Shown: positions 47,755-57,967 of the stretch, piece by piece | Numbering within the stretch: position 1 is the first letter of the stretch | Layout of the letters: each line of letters begins with the position of its first letter | Assembly: GCF_027887165.1 (NCBI RefSeq) | Contig: NC_077234.1 | Coordinates: forward strand, 193,868,530 to 193,932,529 | DNA length: 64,000 bases | Reading direction: 5' to 3' | Source of the DNA: Monodelphis domestica | Lineage: Eukaryota; Chordata; Mammalia; Didelphimorphia; Didelphidae | The notes under the pieces: model-generated | Database searches by the model: none | Told to the model about the DNA's origin: nothing | Seen by the model: only the letters and a program-made list of their open reading frames with translations | Translations under genes and position numbers: made by a program

Positions 47755-47945
47755 AAGAGGCATTGTGGTACTGTAGAAAGAATGTAGGCTCCAATGTCAA
47801 AGGACCTGGTTTCAAATTGTCTGTGTGGTCTTGAGCAAGTCACTTCTCCCTAGGCTTTAATTTCTTCATTTGTAAAAAGAGGAATTGGACTAGAAGGTCT
47901 CTAAAATTTTTTTTTCCAATTTTACCTTTGGGCCCTAGTATAATA
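47755..47945 (+). mobile_element. MIR-type SINE
   Basis: 'ggacctggtttcaaattgtc', 'gtggtcttgagcaagtcact' and 'gaattggactagaaggtctc'. Confidence 0.75.
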
Positions 47946-48495
47946 GGCTTTGTCCTGTATGGTTTGAGCAATTTTCAAAAGAGCTCCCATAGCTCAAACT
48001 ATCTCCCTAATAGGACTCCCTAGAACTCTAAAATTTCTCCTTTGTACTAAGGTTAAATAACTGCATAGGACAGCTATTTAAAATGAGTATGTGACCTGTC
48101 CTAAGGATTACATTCACCCATTAGCAGTATCCAACAGTCAGCAGGGATTGGTGTATCAGAGTAGTTTAAGTGCAAATATCCCCATGGAGGAGTTTTACCT
48201 TTGCCTTTATTAGCTGCCATCTTGATTACTAACCCAGAATGGAATACTTTTGATGGGAGATGGACAAGAAGGAAACATCCAAAGTGTCACTTCTTGAGTA
48301 ATATTAAAACAGTATGATTGGTCCTTATGAAAGAAGACTTTATTAACAAATATCCACAATTGCCTCAAAAAATGCTCAGTGTCTTCCTTCCCTGTCCACT
48401 CCTCATCTACATTTCTTTACTCCATCCAGGGGTATACTGGCAAATGTTTAACTACTGCTTTTCTGAAAAACAAAAACAAAATATGCTCGCTTTAA
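47946..48495. other. Unassigned sequence next to the ERV
   Basis: No retroviral reading frame or LTR recognised, so the ERV appears to stop at about 48496. Confidence 0.4.
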
Positions 48496-48498
48496 AGC

Positions 48499-49735
48499 TT
48501 AACTTACATTATGTAGCATCATGGATTGCATGCCGTAAGGACCTTTGGAGTGAATCACATTACATAAATGTTGATAAAGTTTTCTAAATAGTATGGGCTT
48601 TCCTTCTTCAGCCAGCCATATTCCTTTCACTAATTTGACTCCTAGATGTTTTTGCCATGATTGAACCTCGTTCCTGTGGTATGCTTTCCTAATATCACAC
48701 TTTTCCACCAGAGAAAGATTCAGAACACAGTAAGGACCCAATCTGGCTGCATATCCTGCTGTTATGTCTGCCTTTTGGTTCCCCTGGGATACATTGTCCT
48801 TGCCAGAAGTGTGTGCTTTGCAATGTATTACAGCTACTTCACTTGGCAAGTCTACTGATACTATTAGGTGGGATATGAGATCTTTATATGCAATTTGCTT
48901 CCCAGCTGTTGTTATAAAACCTCTGTTATTCCATGTATACACATTAGCATGTAGGGTTGCAAAAGTGTAAGATGAATCAGTGAACGCGTTCACTCTTTTG
49001 CCTACAGGAGAGCTTTTAATTCAGCACCCTGGGACACTGACATGACCAGGCAGTGAAGCATGCCATAGCATCCTGTCATTGGTCACTACTGCTGCACCTG
49101 TGACCCTTTGTCCTCTAAAGATGTATGAGGATCCAACTGTGTATAATTCAATCTCTGGATCACTAAGAGGTGTATGTTTTAGATCTTCCCTTGGTTTATA
49201 TGCTACTTCTATAACTTGGGTACAGTCATGTAGTGGTTCTTCTCCTAAATGCAAACCAGGAATCAGAGTTGCTGGGTTTAGAGGTGCACATCTATGAATG
49301 GTCAGATTATCATTTCCTAGTAAAATGATTTCATACTGAGATAGCCTAGATGTGAATGCATGTATATTCTGTGACCTTAAAAGTTTTTCAATTTGGTGAG
49401 CAGAATATACATGTAGCTTGTATCCCAGTACTATGTCATGCACTTTTTTCACAATGAGGGTGGCTGCAGCAATACTCCTCAAGCAATGTACCTTTCCCTG
49501 TGCCACCTTATCTAGGATCATACTGTAAAATGCTATAGGTCTTAAATTAAGTCCAAGATATCATGCTAGCACTCCAGAAGCTATGCCCTGAGCTTCCTGA
49601 ACACATAAGTGGAATTCCTTGTCATAATTTGGTATCCCTAATGCTGGGGCTATTAGAATTGCCTGTTTCAATTCTTGTTACTCTTTCCATAGTTCTTGTA
49701 ATAACCTCTGCTTTGGATGTTTGTCTGAAATTTCA
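48499..49735 (-). pseudogene. pol: ERV pol remnant: RT end, RNase H, start of integrase
   Basis: On the minus strand the sequence enters pol in the thumb/connection part of reverse transcriptase (around 49700, block LIAPALGIP), runs through the connection domain (49200-49520) and RNase H (about 48740-49170), and reaches the N-terminal zinc-binding part of integrase (about 48520-48600, HLCNVIH). The layout matches class I (gammaretrovirus-like) pol. The RNase H opening motif is YTVGSS, so its first catalytic Asp is Val (codon at 49135-49137). The segment that should carry the catalytic Glu is missing before the stop at 49021-49023. The FTDSSY block is kept. The fingers and palm of RT and most of integrase are absent. 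Not functional. Confidence 0.85.
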
Positions 49736-50915
49736 TATTTCTGTTTTATCCCTGCTCATATCTTTGTTTTGGGGAACAATTCCTTACAATGTGACCAATC
49801 TTGTTGCGTAAGAAACATCTTCTAGTGTCTCTCTGACCTCTTTGTTGAGATTTGTAATTTGGTCTAGTGTATGTTCTGATGGTATTTAAATTTTTTACTT
49901 CTTCAATTTCTTTCTTTTTTTAAGGTCTCTTTTGTTTCTTGTAGTTTCTGCTTCAATTCATCTTTCTCTCTCCTGTTCTTTTCATTTTTCATAAAGATAT
50001 GTATCAGTGTCTCTCAATTCAGAAATTGTTATGGAATCAAACTTGGGGAAAAAATTTTTGAAGAAGTTTCTCATCTGGTGATTGCACCCTTTTAAGATCT
50101 GCCTATAGACATGGGCACCATATTCTTGTGAATCTTGGCTAATCCCCAGGATTAACTCAATATTTTTTTTTGTTAATCTATCAATAAAACTTTCTGGGTG
50201 TTCATTCTGGTTCTCAGTCATCCTATCAAATTTACTCCATGAATTGGGCCTATCACAAAATGATTTAATGGCATGTAGGAGGTCTTTCCTGTACTTTTTC
50301 AAATAAAAGAAATTAGCCAGTCTTACAAAATCAAAGTCTTCCCTCTCATGTGCCCTAGGCCAGTCCATCAAACTATCATCTTGTCTGTCCTTCTCAACAA
50401 ACTGTCTCTATTCATGAGGACTAAATACCTCCCCCCTAATTAATTCCACATCTTCAAAATTGGGTTCATAGACCTTAAATTCTCTCTTCAGTTCTTTTAC
50501 ACATTTGTGTGGTTTAGAGACAAATTTTGTAAATCTGTTCTTCAGAGATTCCAGGTCTTGCGTGGTAAATGATTTGTAAACCTTTGTGTGTAATACTCCA
50601 GACCCATTAGTTAGCCTTGCTCCATCATGAAGAGGCAGAATTTTGTGAGCCCCCATGACTTCTGATGACATGTTGTTGTCTTGCTTGCTAACTGCTTTAG
50701 AACTGTCCACCACAGTGTCTTCAACCGTTAAACCCTTAATTTTATCTGTATCATTGTCTAGTTTGTCTGTGTTATTAACTTCTTCCTTTTTTATGTCTTC
50801 AGTCCCTACCTCACTATCTTTATCAGTATTATTATTGGCTAGGTATTCATTGCAGATCTTCTTAACTAAGTCTTCAAGTTTGTTGTCAAGGATTAAGATC
50901 TGGTCTTGACTTTTT
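49736..50915 (-). pseudogene. gag: ERV gag remnant (matrix, capsid, nucleocapsid)
   Basis: Minus-strand reading frame from about 50913 to 49982, open except for one in-frame TAG at 50408-50410. The N-terminal third is acidic and lysine-rich (matrix/linker-like). 50408-50713 holds a block starting KILPLHDGARLTNGSG, resembling the capsid start. 49982-50371 looks like the rest of capsid (ESFIDRLTKKN block). A frame change follows. At 49776-49817 there is a nucleocapsid zinc knuckle reading C-x2-R-x4-H-x4-C, so the second Cys is replaced by Arg. No start codon is preserved. Class I gag is the best fit by layout. Confidence 0.75.
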
Positions 50916-51290
50916 GGGTAAGATCATTCTTAACATGGTTTTCACATAGGTCAAAGTTTGAATTATGCCATTAAAATAACATATACCTGGGTTTCTGCTT
51001 GCAACATCACAGAGTTGTTAAAAGGAATCATCATTACAAAGGAGGTAGTATTTTAAATAATTTCAATGGCATCTATCACTACTGATGACACCATGTTATA
51101 AATTAAGCAGTAGATACAGTATATGCCAAGCATCATGATGATGGAAGAAGCCCAAATGGTAATTGGTAAAATTGCCACATCTTGTCTCTCTTTTCAATTT
51201 TCATCTCCTCACTTGAACCCCAAAATGGCTACATTTGTTTAGGGGTTCCAACTGTCAGCCTCCTTTTAGTTGGCCAAGATGGATTCTGTC
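50916..51290 (-). other. ERV 5' leader
   Basis: Non-coding stretch between gag and the probable primer binding site, in the place of a retroviral leader. No packaging structure can be assigned by eye. Confidence 0.45.
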
Positions 51291-51308
51291 TTTAAAACTG
51301 GGGTGCCA
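51291..51308 (-). promoter_or_regulatory. Probable tRNA primer binding site
   Basis: Minus strand reads TGGCACCCCAGTTTTAAA, starting with the TGG expected opposite a tRNA CCA end, a few bases downstream of the probable LTR end. I could not match it to a specific tRNA. It may have mutated. Confidence 0.4.
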
Positions 51309-51314
51309 AAATTA

Positions 51315-52128
51315 TACTAGCGGGGAATCAGGAACCAAAGTTTTTATAGCTAACAGAGAGAGAGGGAATAGATAAAGAGGAACACCAATTTTCCCTCCCC
51401 CCAGACAGAGCTGTCTGGAAAATGGATTTAGATCTGACCAGAGTTGAAGGGTAAGAGAAAATCTCCTTCAATCTCTTTCTTCTTAGTTGACTGTATCTAT
51501 GATCCTCCTCTAGTACATTTAAGATATCTGAGTTCTCAGTAAAGTGAAAACATCTATTTATTAGATAAGAGGTTGGGTATAATAAATTAGGAAAAAGGAA
51601 ATAGGAAGTCCCTGAACTATCTTCCTCCTATAGGTTTCTTCATTGAGGTTCAAGTCTAGGGACTAAGTCCCAGACAATCTTAGTATCTTTGTAGTTTCAA
51701 AATGATGGTATTTCTTGTCACAGAGATATAACTTTGAAGGAGTCTTATGAAAGATTGTCTATTGCCTTCCCCAAAGGAAAAAAAAAGTCTCTATCCAAGA
51801 CAGATGATTAGGTGGAATCTTTTCTGTTGAAATGCGGGATTGGTAACTAAATATGCTCAGTGGAAATTGCTCCTTCCTCTTCTCAGTTCAAAAGGGAAGA
51901 AGAAGCTGAAAGCTCCAAATGTTCAGCTCCTGCTTTTCTTAGCTGGAGGTTCCATTCCCATACTCCATTGTCAGCCAGAATTCTATTTCCTTTTTCCATG
52001 AGATAACATTGCCATCCAGTCCTTGCATTACCTTCAATATTTCTCTCTTTTACAGTTATTAAAATTTGCTCTATCACTTCCCTAAGTCTAGAAGTCAACA
52101 AAACAATAAACAGCTCTAATTTTTAGCA
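51315..52128 (-). repeat. Probable ERV 5' LTR, about 814 bp
   Basis: Lies upstream of the primer site in the minus orientation. Proposed ends are TGCTA at 52128 and TAGTA at 51315, giving an imperfect inverted pair (normal would be TG...CA). A minus-strand AATAAA lies near 51556, about 240 bp from the LTR end, a plausible polyadenylation signal at the R region. There is no 3' LTR in the window to confirm the ends. Confidence 0.4.
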
Positions 52129-52725
52129 TTGCTAATTTCTGAGGGATAAATAAATGCTTGCATTGAAAATTTAACAATTGGCCCATTTAAGTCAATCAGA
52201 AGTGATTTCAACATATCCCTGAATCTACTCCAAACCAACAAATGAGAAAATACTACACTATCAAAAACATTTTCCATTTTATGAACTTAAGCCATTATGG
52301 GTAGATGAGACTCTAACCCTCACTTTTTTTCTTTTTAAACCCTTACCTTCCATCTTGGCATCAATACTATGTATTGTATCCAAGGCAGAAGAGTGGTAAG
52401 GGCTAAGCAATGGGAGTTAAGTGACTTGCTCAGGGTCACACAGTTAGGAAGTGTCTGAGGCCAAATTTGAACCCAGGACCTCCCATCTCTGGACCTGACT
52501 CTCAATCCACCAAGCCACCTAGCTGTCCCCTCTAACCCTCATTTTTAAAATTTCAGAACAGTTTACATAATGACCACAACAATATAATGCAAAACAACTT
52601 AAAAAAACTTCAGAATTGAACAGTCATATTGGAGTCCTTAAGAATTAAATATCAAAGTCCTTAGTTTCCTTCAAAACTCAATTCGACACTTCCTTTTACA
52701 GAGAGACTTTCTTAATCCCTTTCTT
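52129..52725 (+). repeat. Unassigned interspersed repeat, copy A (split by a SINE)
   Basis: 52129-52310 and 52542-52725 together align with 57327-57690. Shared landmarks: 'tgaaaatttaacaattg', 'atccctgaatct'/'atccctgagtct', 'gtagatgagactctaaccctca'/'gcagctgagactccaatcctca' (abridged), 'caaaacaactt'/'caaaacaattt' and 'cttcaaaactca'/'tttcaaaactct'. From about 52665 the sequence looks like an L2 3' region, so the family may end in an L2-type tail. Confidence 0.65.
52311..52541 (-). mobile_element. MAR1-type SINE with perfect 12-bp target duplication
   Basis: SINE at 52323-52529. CTCTAACCCTCA is repeated at 52311-52322 and 52530-52541. Inserted into copy A of the unassigned repeat. Confidence 0.94.
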
Positions 52726-52830
52726 CCTTCTATCAGTTGCTAGTGTTCTCCCTCAAAAAATGGCTTATATTAATTTTGTGCTTATTCTGTGTATACTTTC
52801 ACATGCACATTGTCACAAAAATTGCCCAAG
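52665..52830 (+). mobile_element. L2-like 3' region
   Basis: 'cagagagactttcttaatcc', 'agttgctagtgttctccctc' and 'ttctgtgtatactttcacat' follow the order of an L2 3' region. Confidence 0.5.
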
Positions 52831-53155
52831 GATTCATTGCTAGGTACTGCTGATAATTATATAATCAAGGATGCAGAAAGAGGGAAAACCCAGAATATTA
52901 TACTCACAGTATGGGCATCATTCACTCAAAAAAGAAAATCAAGGAGCCCAGCTATATTAAGCTATATTATGTAGGTTTTGGTTATATAAGCAGAAGAGGC
53001 ACAATGGAATTTCAAAAAGTAAATAAAGGAAGAAAATTGTAAACTAAAGAACAGATAGAAGAAAGGGAAAATCATCATAAAAGAGGAAACTAGACAGTTA
53101 TCACCAGACTTTATAATTGCTGTCTCAAGCTTGAATTTCAGACAGGTGAAATAGG
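52831..53155. other. Unique A-rich sequence
   Basis: Nothing recognised. Confidence 0.4.
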
Positions 53156-53640
53156 AACTAACCAAGTGATGGCCAACCTTTTAGAGATGGAGTGCCAGGC
53201 CCTGCTCCATCCCCCAACCAAGTGCCATGCTCCTCCCCCCCTACTGAGTGCCTCCCTGCCTCCCCTTTATCCCACATACGGGAGTGAGAAAGTACTCCCA
53301 TTGGGCTGCTGGATAGAGGGGTGGGTGAAGTGAGTAATGTCCACAGTGAGGATAGAGAGAGGGAGGGGAGTGGCCCAAGCACTCTGCTCCTCTCCAGCTT
53401 TGCAGCCTATGAGCTGCCCACCCGGCCCCCTGTGTACTCCCATTGGCTGCTGGGCAGAGGGGCAGAGGATGTGAAAAGATGTCATCAGGCACAGTTGAGA
53501 TAGGGAGGGGAGCAGCTCTATTTGAGTCCCTCTGCCTTTCTAGTTACAAACTCTGGGGTGGGTAGCTGAGTGCCCACAAAGAGTGCTCTGCATGCCATCT
53601 TTGGCACCTGTGCCATAAGTTCACAATCACTAAGCTAACC
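53156..53640. mobile_element. hAT non-autonomous element, 469 bp, with 8-bp duplication
   Basis: Element 53164-53632. Left end 'aagtgatggccaacctt', right end reverse complement 'tagtgattgtgaactta', an inverted repeat of about 17 bp with mismatches. Flanking 8-mers AACTAACC (53156-53163) and AGCTAACC (53633-53640) differ at one base. The interior is much GC-richer than the surroundings and contains partial internal repeats ('actcccattggctgctgg' and 'actcccattgggctgctgg'). End sequences resemble the OposCharlie/OC1 kind of Charlie elements from memory. No transposase frame. Confidence 0.85.
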
Positions 53641-53754
53641 ACTCAACACTATAGTGAATGTTTCAGCTTGATTTTGCAGATTCTATTTAGTAACATGGTA
53701 TCTTCCTCTTAAGTAAATGACAAAAATAAAGTTAAACTAGAAATTCTCTTGTGA

Positions 53755-53880
53755 CAACATGTCTTCTTCCCCTTTAAACTCTAAGCTCTTTGAAGGTAGA
53801 GACTGTTTCATTTTTGTTTTTGAATACTCTAGCACAGAACCTATCATGTAGTAGGGACTTAAGAAATGCGCATTTATTGA
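53755..53880 (+). mobile_element. L2 3' end
   Basis: 'ctctaagctctttgaaggta', 'agcacagaacctatcatgta' and 'gtagggacttaag'. Confidence 0.72.
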
Positions 53881-54384
53881 TAAGATGGGTTGGTCAATCA
53901 AACCTTCATAAAACTGATGATGAAGCACACTTTTAACACTTGGCAGAGAAGTAATAGACAAGAGGTGAAGAATGAGATAAACATGCCCAGACATAGTCAA
54001 TGAATAGAATTGTTTTGCTTGACTATGCTTAATTGTTACCAAGGAGGGCTTCCACTGGTGGTGGTAGGGATGGTGTTGGTAAGTAGTGATGGTGATATAA
54101 AAAAAAGAAATAAAAATAAGAGCATCAATGAAACCTTAAAAATACACAGAAGGAAGCAGAAGGAAATTCTAAGAGGGGCACAGACAAGCAAGGCAGTGTT
54201 GTTACTATCTTGTTAAATTTAATATGTACTTTAAAAAAACTATACATAACAGAAGTTCACAGTTTCATATACAAATACTGTTTTCTTTTTATACTGAAAT
54301 GTTTGTATTTAAAGGAGCAAATGAGATTTCACAAACCAAACCACAGTTTCAAGCAATTTAAATTGTTTAGAAATCACATATTTT
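53881..54384. other. Unique sequence
   Basis: Nothing recognised. Confidence 0.4.
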
Positions 54385-54545
54385 GAAATGGAAGGGACCT
54401 CATCTAATTCAGTAGCCTTCATTTATACTTGAAGAAACTGAGGAGCAGAGAAGTTAGATGGCTTGACCAGAAAACAAATGACAGGGCCAGAATTTTGACT
54501 AAGACTCCAGAATTCATCATTCTTTCAACTGAATTGTGCTGTCTC
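54385..54545 (-). mobile_element. MIR-type fragment
   Basis: 'gaaatggaagggacctcatc' and 'tgaagaaactgaggagcaga' on the reverse strand of MIR. Confidence 0.6.
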
Positions 54546-54726
54546 CTTTCCTCAGAGTCTTAATCCTTCAGATTTATGTTGAAGTCAATTTTTCTCTTGT
54601 TCCATGATCAGGAGATATAATAAACTAATGGTTCCTATCTTCTGTCAATGATTTTCAAAAGTCTTACATTGGTGGAACCCATTATTTTGAACAAGACTTC
54701 TGTAGAACTTTCCTAGCAAAATGTCT

Positions 54727-54895
54727 GAACTGATTTTTTTAATCTTTCCTTTCTGTTTTAACAACTCAAGGACAGAAGGGCAAGGGTTTGCCAAACTGGG
54801 TTAAATGACTTTCCCAAGGTCACACAGCTAGAAAATATCTGAGATGGAATTTGAACCCAGGTTCTCCCTACTCTGGGCCAGGTGATACTTCACTG
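54727..54895 (-). mobile_element. MAR1-type SINE, CAAAC subfamily
   Basis: 'aggacagaagggcaagggtt' and 'gactttcccaaggtcacaca'. The head end is incomplete. Confidence 0.82.
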
Positions 54896-55023
54896 TCCTT
54901 AAAATGAACTTTTAATATAGCAAAATAAGAAGTCTTTCCTTGGAAAGGGAAATCTGCTTACTGAAACTGAAATGAATACTACTGAGTAAAGGAGTATTAC
55001 AATTGTGTTATAATTCTGGTATA

Positions 55024-55246
55024 ATATACTGCAGAAGTGTCAAACATTGGGTCAGCTAGGCCTCCATTCCCAAGCATGGCTGAATTAGATTAAAATGGAA
55101 TTGGGAATTATTTAACAAATACAAATCTAATAGAATATAACTAATGTTAATATGTGGTTTTCAAAATCAATATGAAGCCTGAAGGAATCCTTATGTACAG
55201 AAAGTGGCTTCTGTTTCCATTTGAGTGTGACAACATAGCTATACAG
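55024..55246. mobile_element. hAT-Charlie-like element, 207 bp
   Basis: Element about 55032-55238. Left end 'cagaagtgtcaaacatt'. Right end reverse complement 'ctatgttgtcacactcaaat' gives a decayed inverted repeat around GTGTCAAAC. Flanking 8-mers ATATACTG and CTATACAG match at 6 of 8. Inner 'aatatgtggttttcaaaat' and 'aaggaatccttatgtacag' fit a Charlie-type family. Confidence 0.65.
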
Positions 55247-55789
55247 TATATGCTTATGCCAGGAGAGGTGAGATGCTATTTAAAAATAGAATGGATCAGA
55301 AGTTTTAGAGAGACCACACAGTGATGAAGCAAGGTAAATGAAGGATGAGTCTGAACAAACTGACAAGCAAAAATAGAACTATCAGGAATTATTTAGGAGT
55401 ATAGAAAATAATTTTAATGCTACTATGACAGCGCTCCAAAGTGCCTTCCCAATATAAACACATAATATCAGTCAGGATCCCAGCCAAGGAAAGGCATTCC
55501 TTGTCACTCAACAACCTGTTTCCACAGTGACCTAGCTTTGTGTTCTTTTATCCAGCTTCTCTGTGTTTTTGACCCTGATTTCTCAGCTCCAATTCCCCAT
55601 TCATCTGTCCCTTTTGGCTTGGTTTGCTCCTCTCAGCATCCCATTCCAATTAGCTCAGTTCACATTTTGTTCCTGCTCCTGCCTCTTCCCTTGGATTTGA
55701 CATTTTGGCTGCCACCAAAGTTCCTTGCTTGCTCTGCCTCCCTTCTTGGTTTTATCTTGCTTTAGCTTCTCCCAGAAACTCTCACAAAG
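55247..55789. other. Unique sequence
   Basis: Nothing recognised. The open frame at 55538-55765 is a pyrimidine-rich composition artefact. Confidence 0.4.
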
Positions 55790-55965
55790 TTACTGAATAA
55801 GTTGTGGATGTGGAGTCAGGAAGACACAAGTTCAAATCCCAACTGGTATTAGCTGTATGATCCTGGGCAAATTACTTGACCTGTCTCTGACTCACTTTCT
55901 TCATCTGTAAAATGAAGTTGGACTCAATAGCTTCTAAGTTTACTTTGTACAAAACCCTATGATCC
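55790..55965 (+). mobile_element. MIR-type SINE
   Basis: 'acaagttcaaatcccaactg', 'gatcctgggcaaattacttg' and 'catctgtaaaatgaagttgg'. Confidence 0.78.
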
Positions 55966-56434
55966 CATGAATGAAGAAAGCTGCATCAGAACCCCAATCC
56001 TTCAAGCAACCCAACATCACAACTCACCTAATTACAAAGTAAGTTTATTTTTAGTAGCTCCTACAACTTTCCGCTTAATACTTCTTTCCCCCCTCTACTT
56101 CCTCAAGTCCTTCACTGTGGTACTAAGGAGAATCCTTAAGCTTTTCCATCTAGGGTAATATTCCATACCCATGACCTTTTCTATCTCCATTTTCCATCAG
56201 CCCCAATCAAAATTTACTTTTCTTGTAACCCATTAAGAATACTGTCTTCTATTAGAAAGCTGATAAAAATAATCTCAGATAATGTAAAAATAATAATGGT
56301 TTTATACATTTCTCCCAGGTAAGATGTCTGCATTTTAACAGGGACTTTTGGGAACCAAATATTTTAACTGAAGGGAGGGATGATGTAGAAATTTCAGGCA
56401 TCACAGCTGGCTGGTTCTCTAGCTATTTGGGGAG
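55966..56434. other. Unassigned sequence
   Basis: Nothing recognised. Confidence 0.4.
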
Positions 56435-56660
56435 CAGATAGTCTTTTAAAAAGAAATAAAACCCATACCTTCTGTCTTAGAATAAAAAATTAAGTATTTG
56501 TGCCAAGGCAGCAGTAAGGGCTGGCAATTGGGGTTAAGTAACTTGCTCGGGGTCACACAACTAGGATGTGTCTGAAGGCAGATTTGAACCCAGGACCCCT
56601 CATCTCTAGGCCTGGCTCCCTAGCCACTTAGCCACCTCACTGCCCACAGATTGTCTTTTA
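56435..56660 (-). mobile_element. MAR1-type SINE with 14-bp target duplication
   Basis: SINE at 56449-56646. CAGATAGTCTTTTA at 56435-56448 and CAGATTGTCTTTTA at 56647-56660 (one mismatch). Confidence 0.93.
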
Positions 56661-56709
56661 ATCAAACCCAAATCACAAGCCACATCGCTTATGATGTCAC
56701 TGTCACTAA

Positions 56710-56935
56710 GAGGGTCTCAGGGTGCAATGTAAAGAATGCTAGATGGGGAGTCCAAGGGCCAGAGTTTGAATCTCAGATTCATTAAATGACTAAGTCAATT
56801 TTCTTCTTTTAGCCCAAGTTTTTTCATCTTCAAAATAGGGATAATAAAATAATTTCACTGCCTATATCTCACGTTGTTCTGCACTTAAAAGCTCATAAAC
56901 TTTAAGATGCTATATAAATATGACTTATTATGACT
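56710..56935 (+). mobile_element. MIR-type SINE
   Basis: 'cagagtttgaatctcagatt', 'catcttcaaaatagggataa' and 'tttaagatgctatataaata'. Confidence 0.7.
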
Positions 56936-57006
56936 ATGTGAAAGATAGAGATAATAACACCTACCTTACAAGGATGCTGTGAAGACCGTATTAGGCAATA
57001 TATGTG

Positions 57007-57250
57007 AATTAAATCCAACAAACATTTCTTAGGAACCTATTAATAGGAACTATGATGGAGAAACTAGTCAAAAGGAAAACCAGACCCTGACTTCAAGGAG
57101 CTTAATAGAATATATAAGTAAACACATGCATACTAATCAATTGTCAATAAACATTTATATAGCACCTTTTATGTGCCAGGCACTGTGTAAGTGCTGAGGA
57201 TGGAACAAGAAGCCAAAGGTAGTCCCTGCCAGCAAGAAGCTTACAATGTG
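57007..57250 (-). mobile_element. Two reverse L2 3' ends
   Basis: 57007-57105 ('ccaacaaacatttcttagga') and 57135-57250 ('ttatgtgccaggcactgtgt', 'ccctgccagcaagaagctta') each look like an L2 terminus in reverse. Confidence 0.7.
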
Positions 57251-57326
57251 TGCATGAGTGTCTGTGTGTATACACATGGTTATAGATGTCTATGTATTAT
57301 ACGTGTGCATGTTTGTGTGCATGTAT

Positions 57327-57690
57327 GTGATTTTTGCTGATTTGGGAGACTTAAATGCTCACACTGAAAATTTAACAATTGAGCCTTTTGAGCTACTTCA
57401 AAGTGACTCTAGCGCATCCCTGAGTCTCTACCCAAAACTGACAAGTGAGAAAAGACTATCAAAAATATTTGCCAACAAGTGACCCTGAGTCATTACAGGC
57501 AGCTGAGACTCCAATCCTCATTTGAGAAATCCCAGAAGAACAGTTTTCACGATGACTATAATGATTTAAAACAAAACAATTTAAAAATGCTTCAGAACTG
57601 AGTAGTTTGGTTAAGGTCCTTAATTTCTTTCAAAACTCTACTCAGCCACTCCCTTTTATTAAGAGACTTTTCTTAATTCCTCCACGCATG
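57327..57690 (+). repeat. Unassigned interspersed repeat, copy B
   Basis: Uninterrupted counterpart of the repeat at 52129-52725. It ends near 'aagagacttttcttaattcc', where copy A continues into L2-like sequence. Confidence 0.65.
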
Positions 57691-57960
57691 GAGGATAACC
57701 TCTGCAAAGGTCTGGTGGCAGGAAATGGAATTCTGAGTTTGGAAAAGAACAAATACATCAAATTGGTTAGACCATAGAATGGCTAAAGGGGAGTAGTATA
57801 AGGCTGGAAGGATAGATTGGAGTGAAACTATAAAGGACAGTGCATGGCACACTGAGATGTTTTTATTTTATTCCAGAGGAAATAGGGACCCTCTGAAAGT
57901 TCTTGAGCAAGAGAGTAAATTATCAGATATTTTATGTAGGAAATCATCATGGTAATCATG
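57691..57960 (-). mobile_element. L2 ORF2 end, reverse
   Basis: 'aaggctggaaggatagattg', 'ttattccagaggaaataggg' and 'cctctgaaagttcttgagca' are the reverse complement of the L2 segment before its 3' end. Confidence 0.6.
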
Positions 57961-57967
57961 TGGAGGA

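Noticed and set aside
47946..48495. Possible env or 3' LTR of the ERV
   Set aside because: No envelope-like frame and no sequence matching the proposed 5' LTR. The polypyrimidine-AG near 48450 is not enough to call a splice acceptor.
52323..52529. tRNA-like segments with A/B-box-like blocks in many SINEs, considered as tRNA genes
   Set aside because: They are heads of dispersed SINEs with poly(A) tails and target duplications, and the cloverleaf is not kept.
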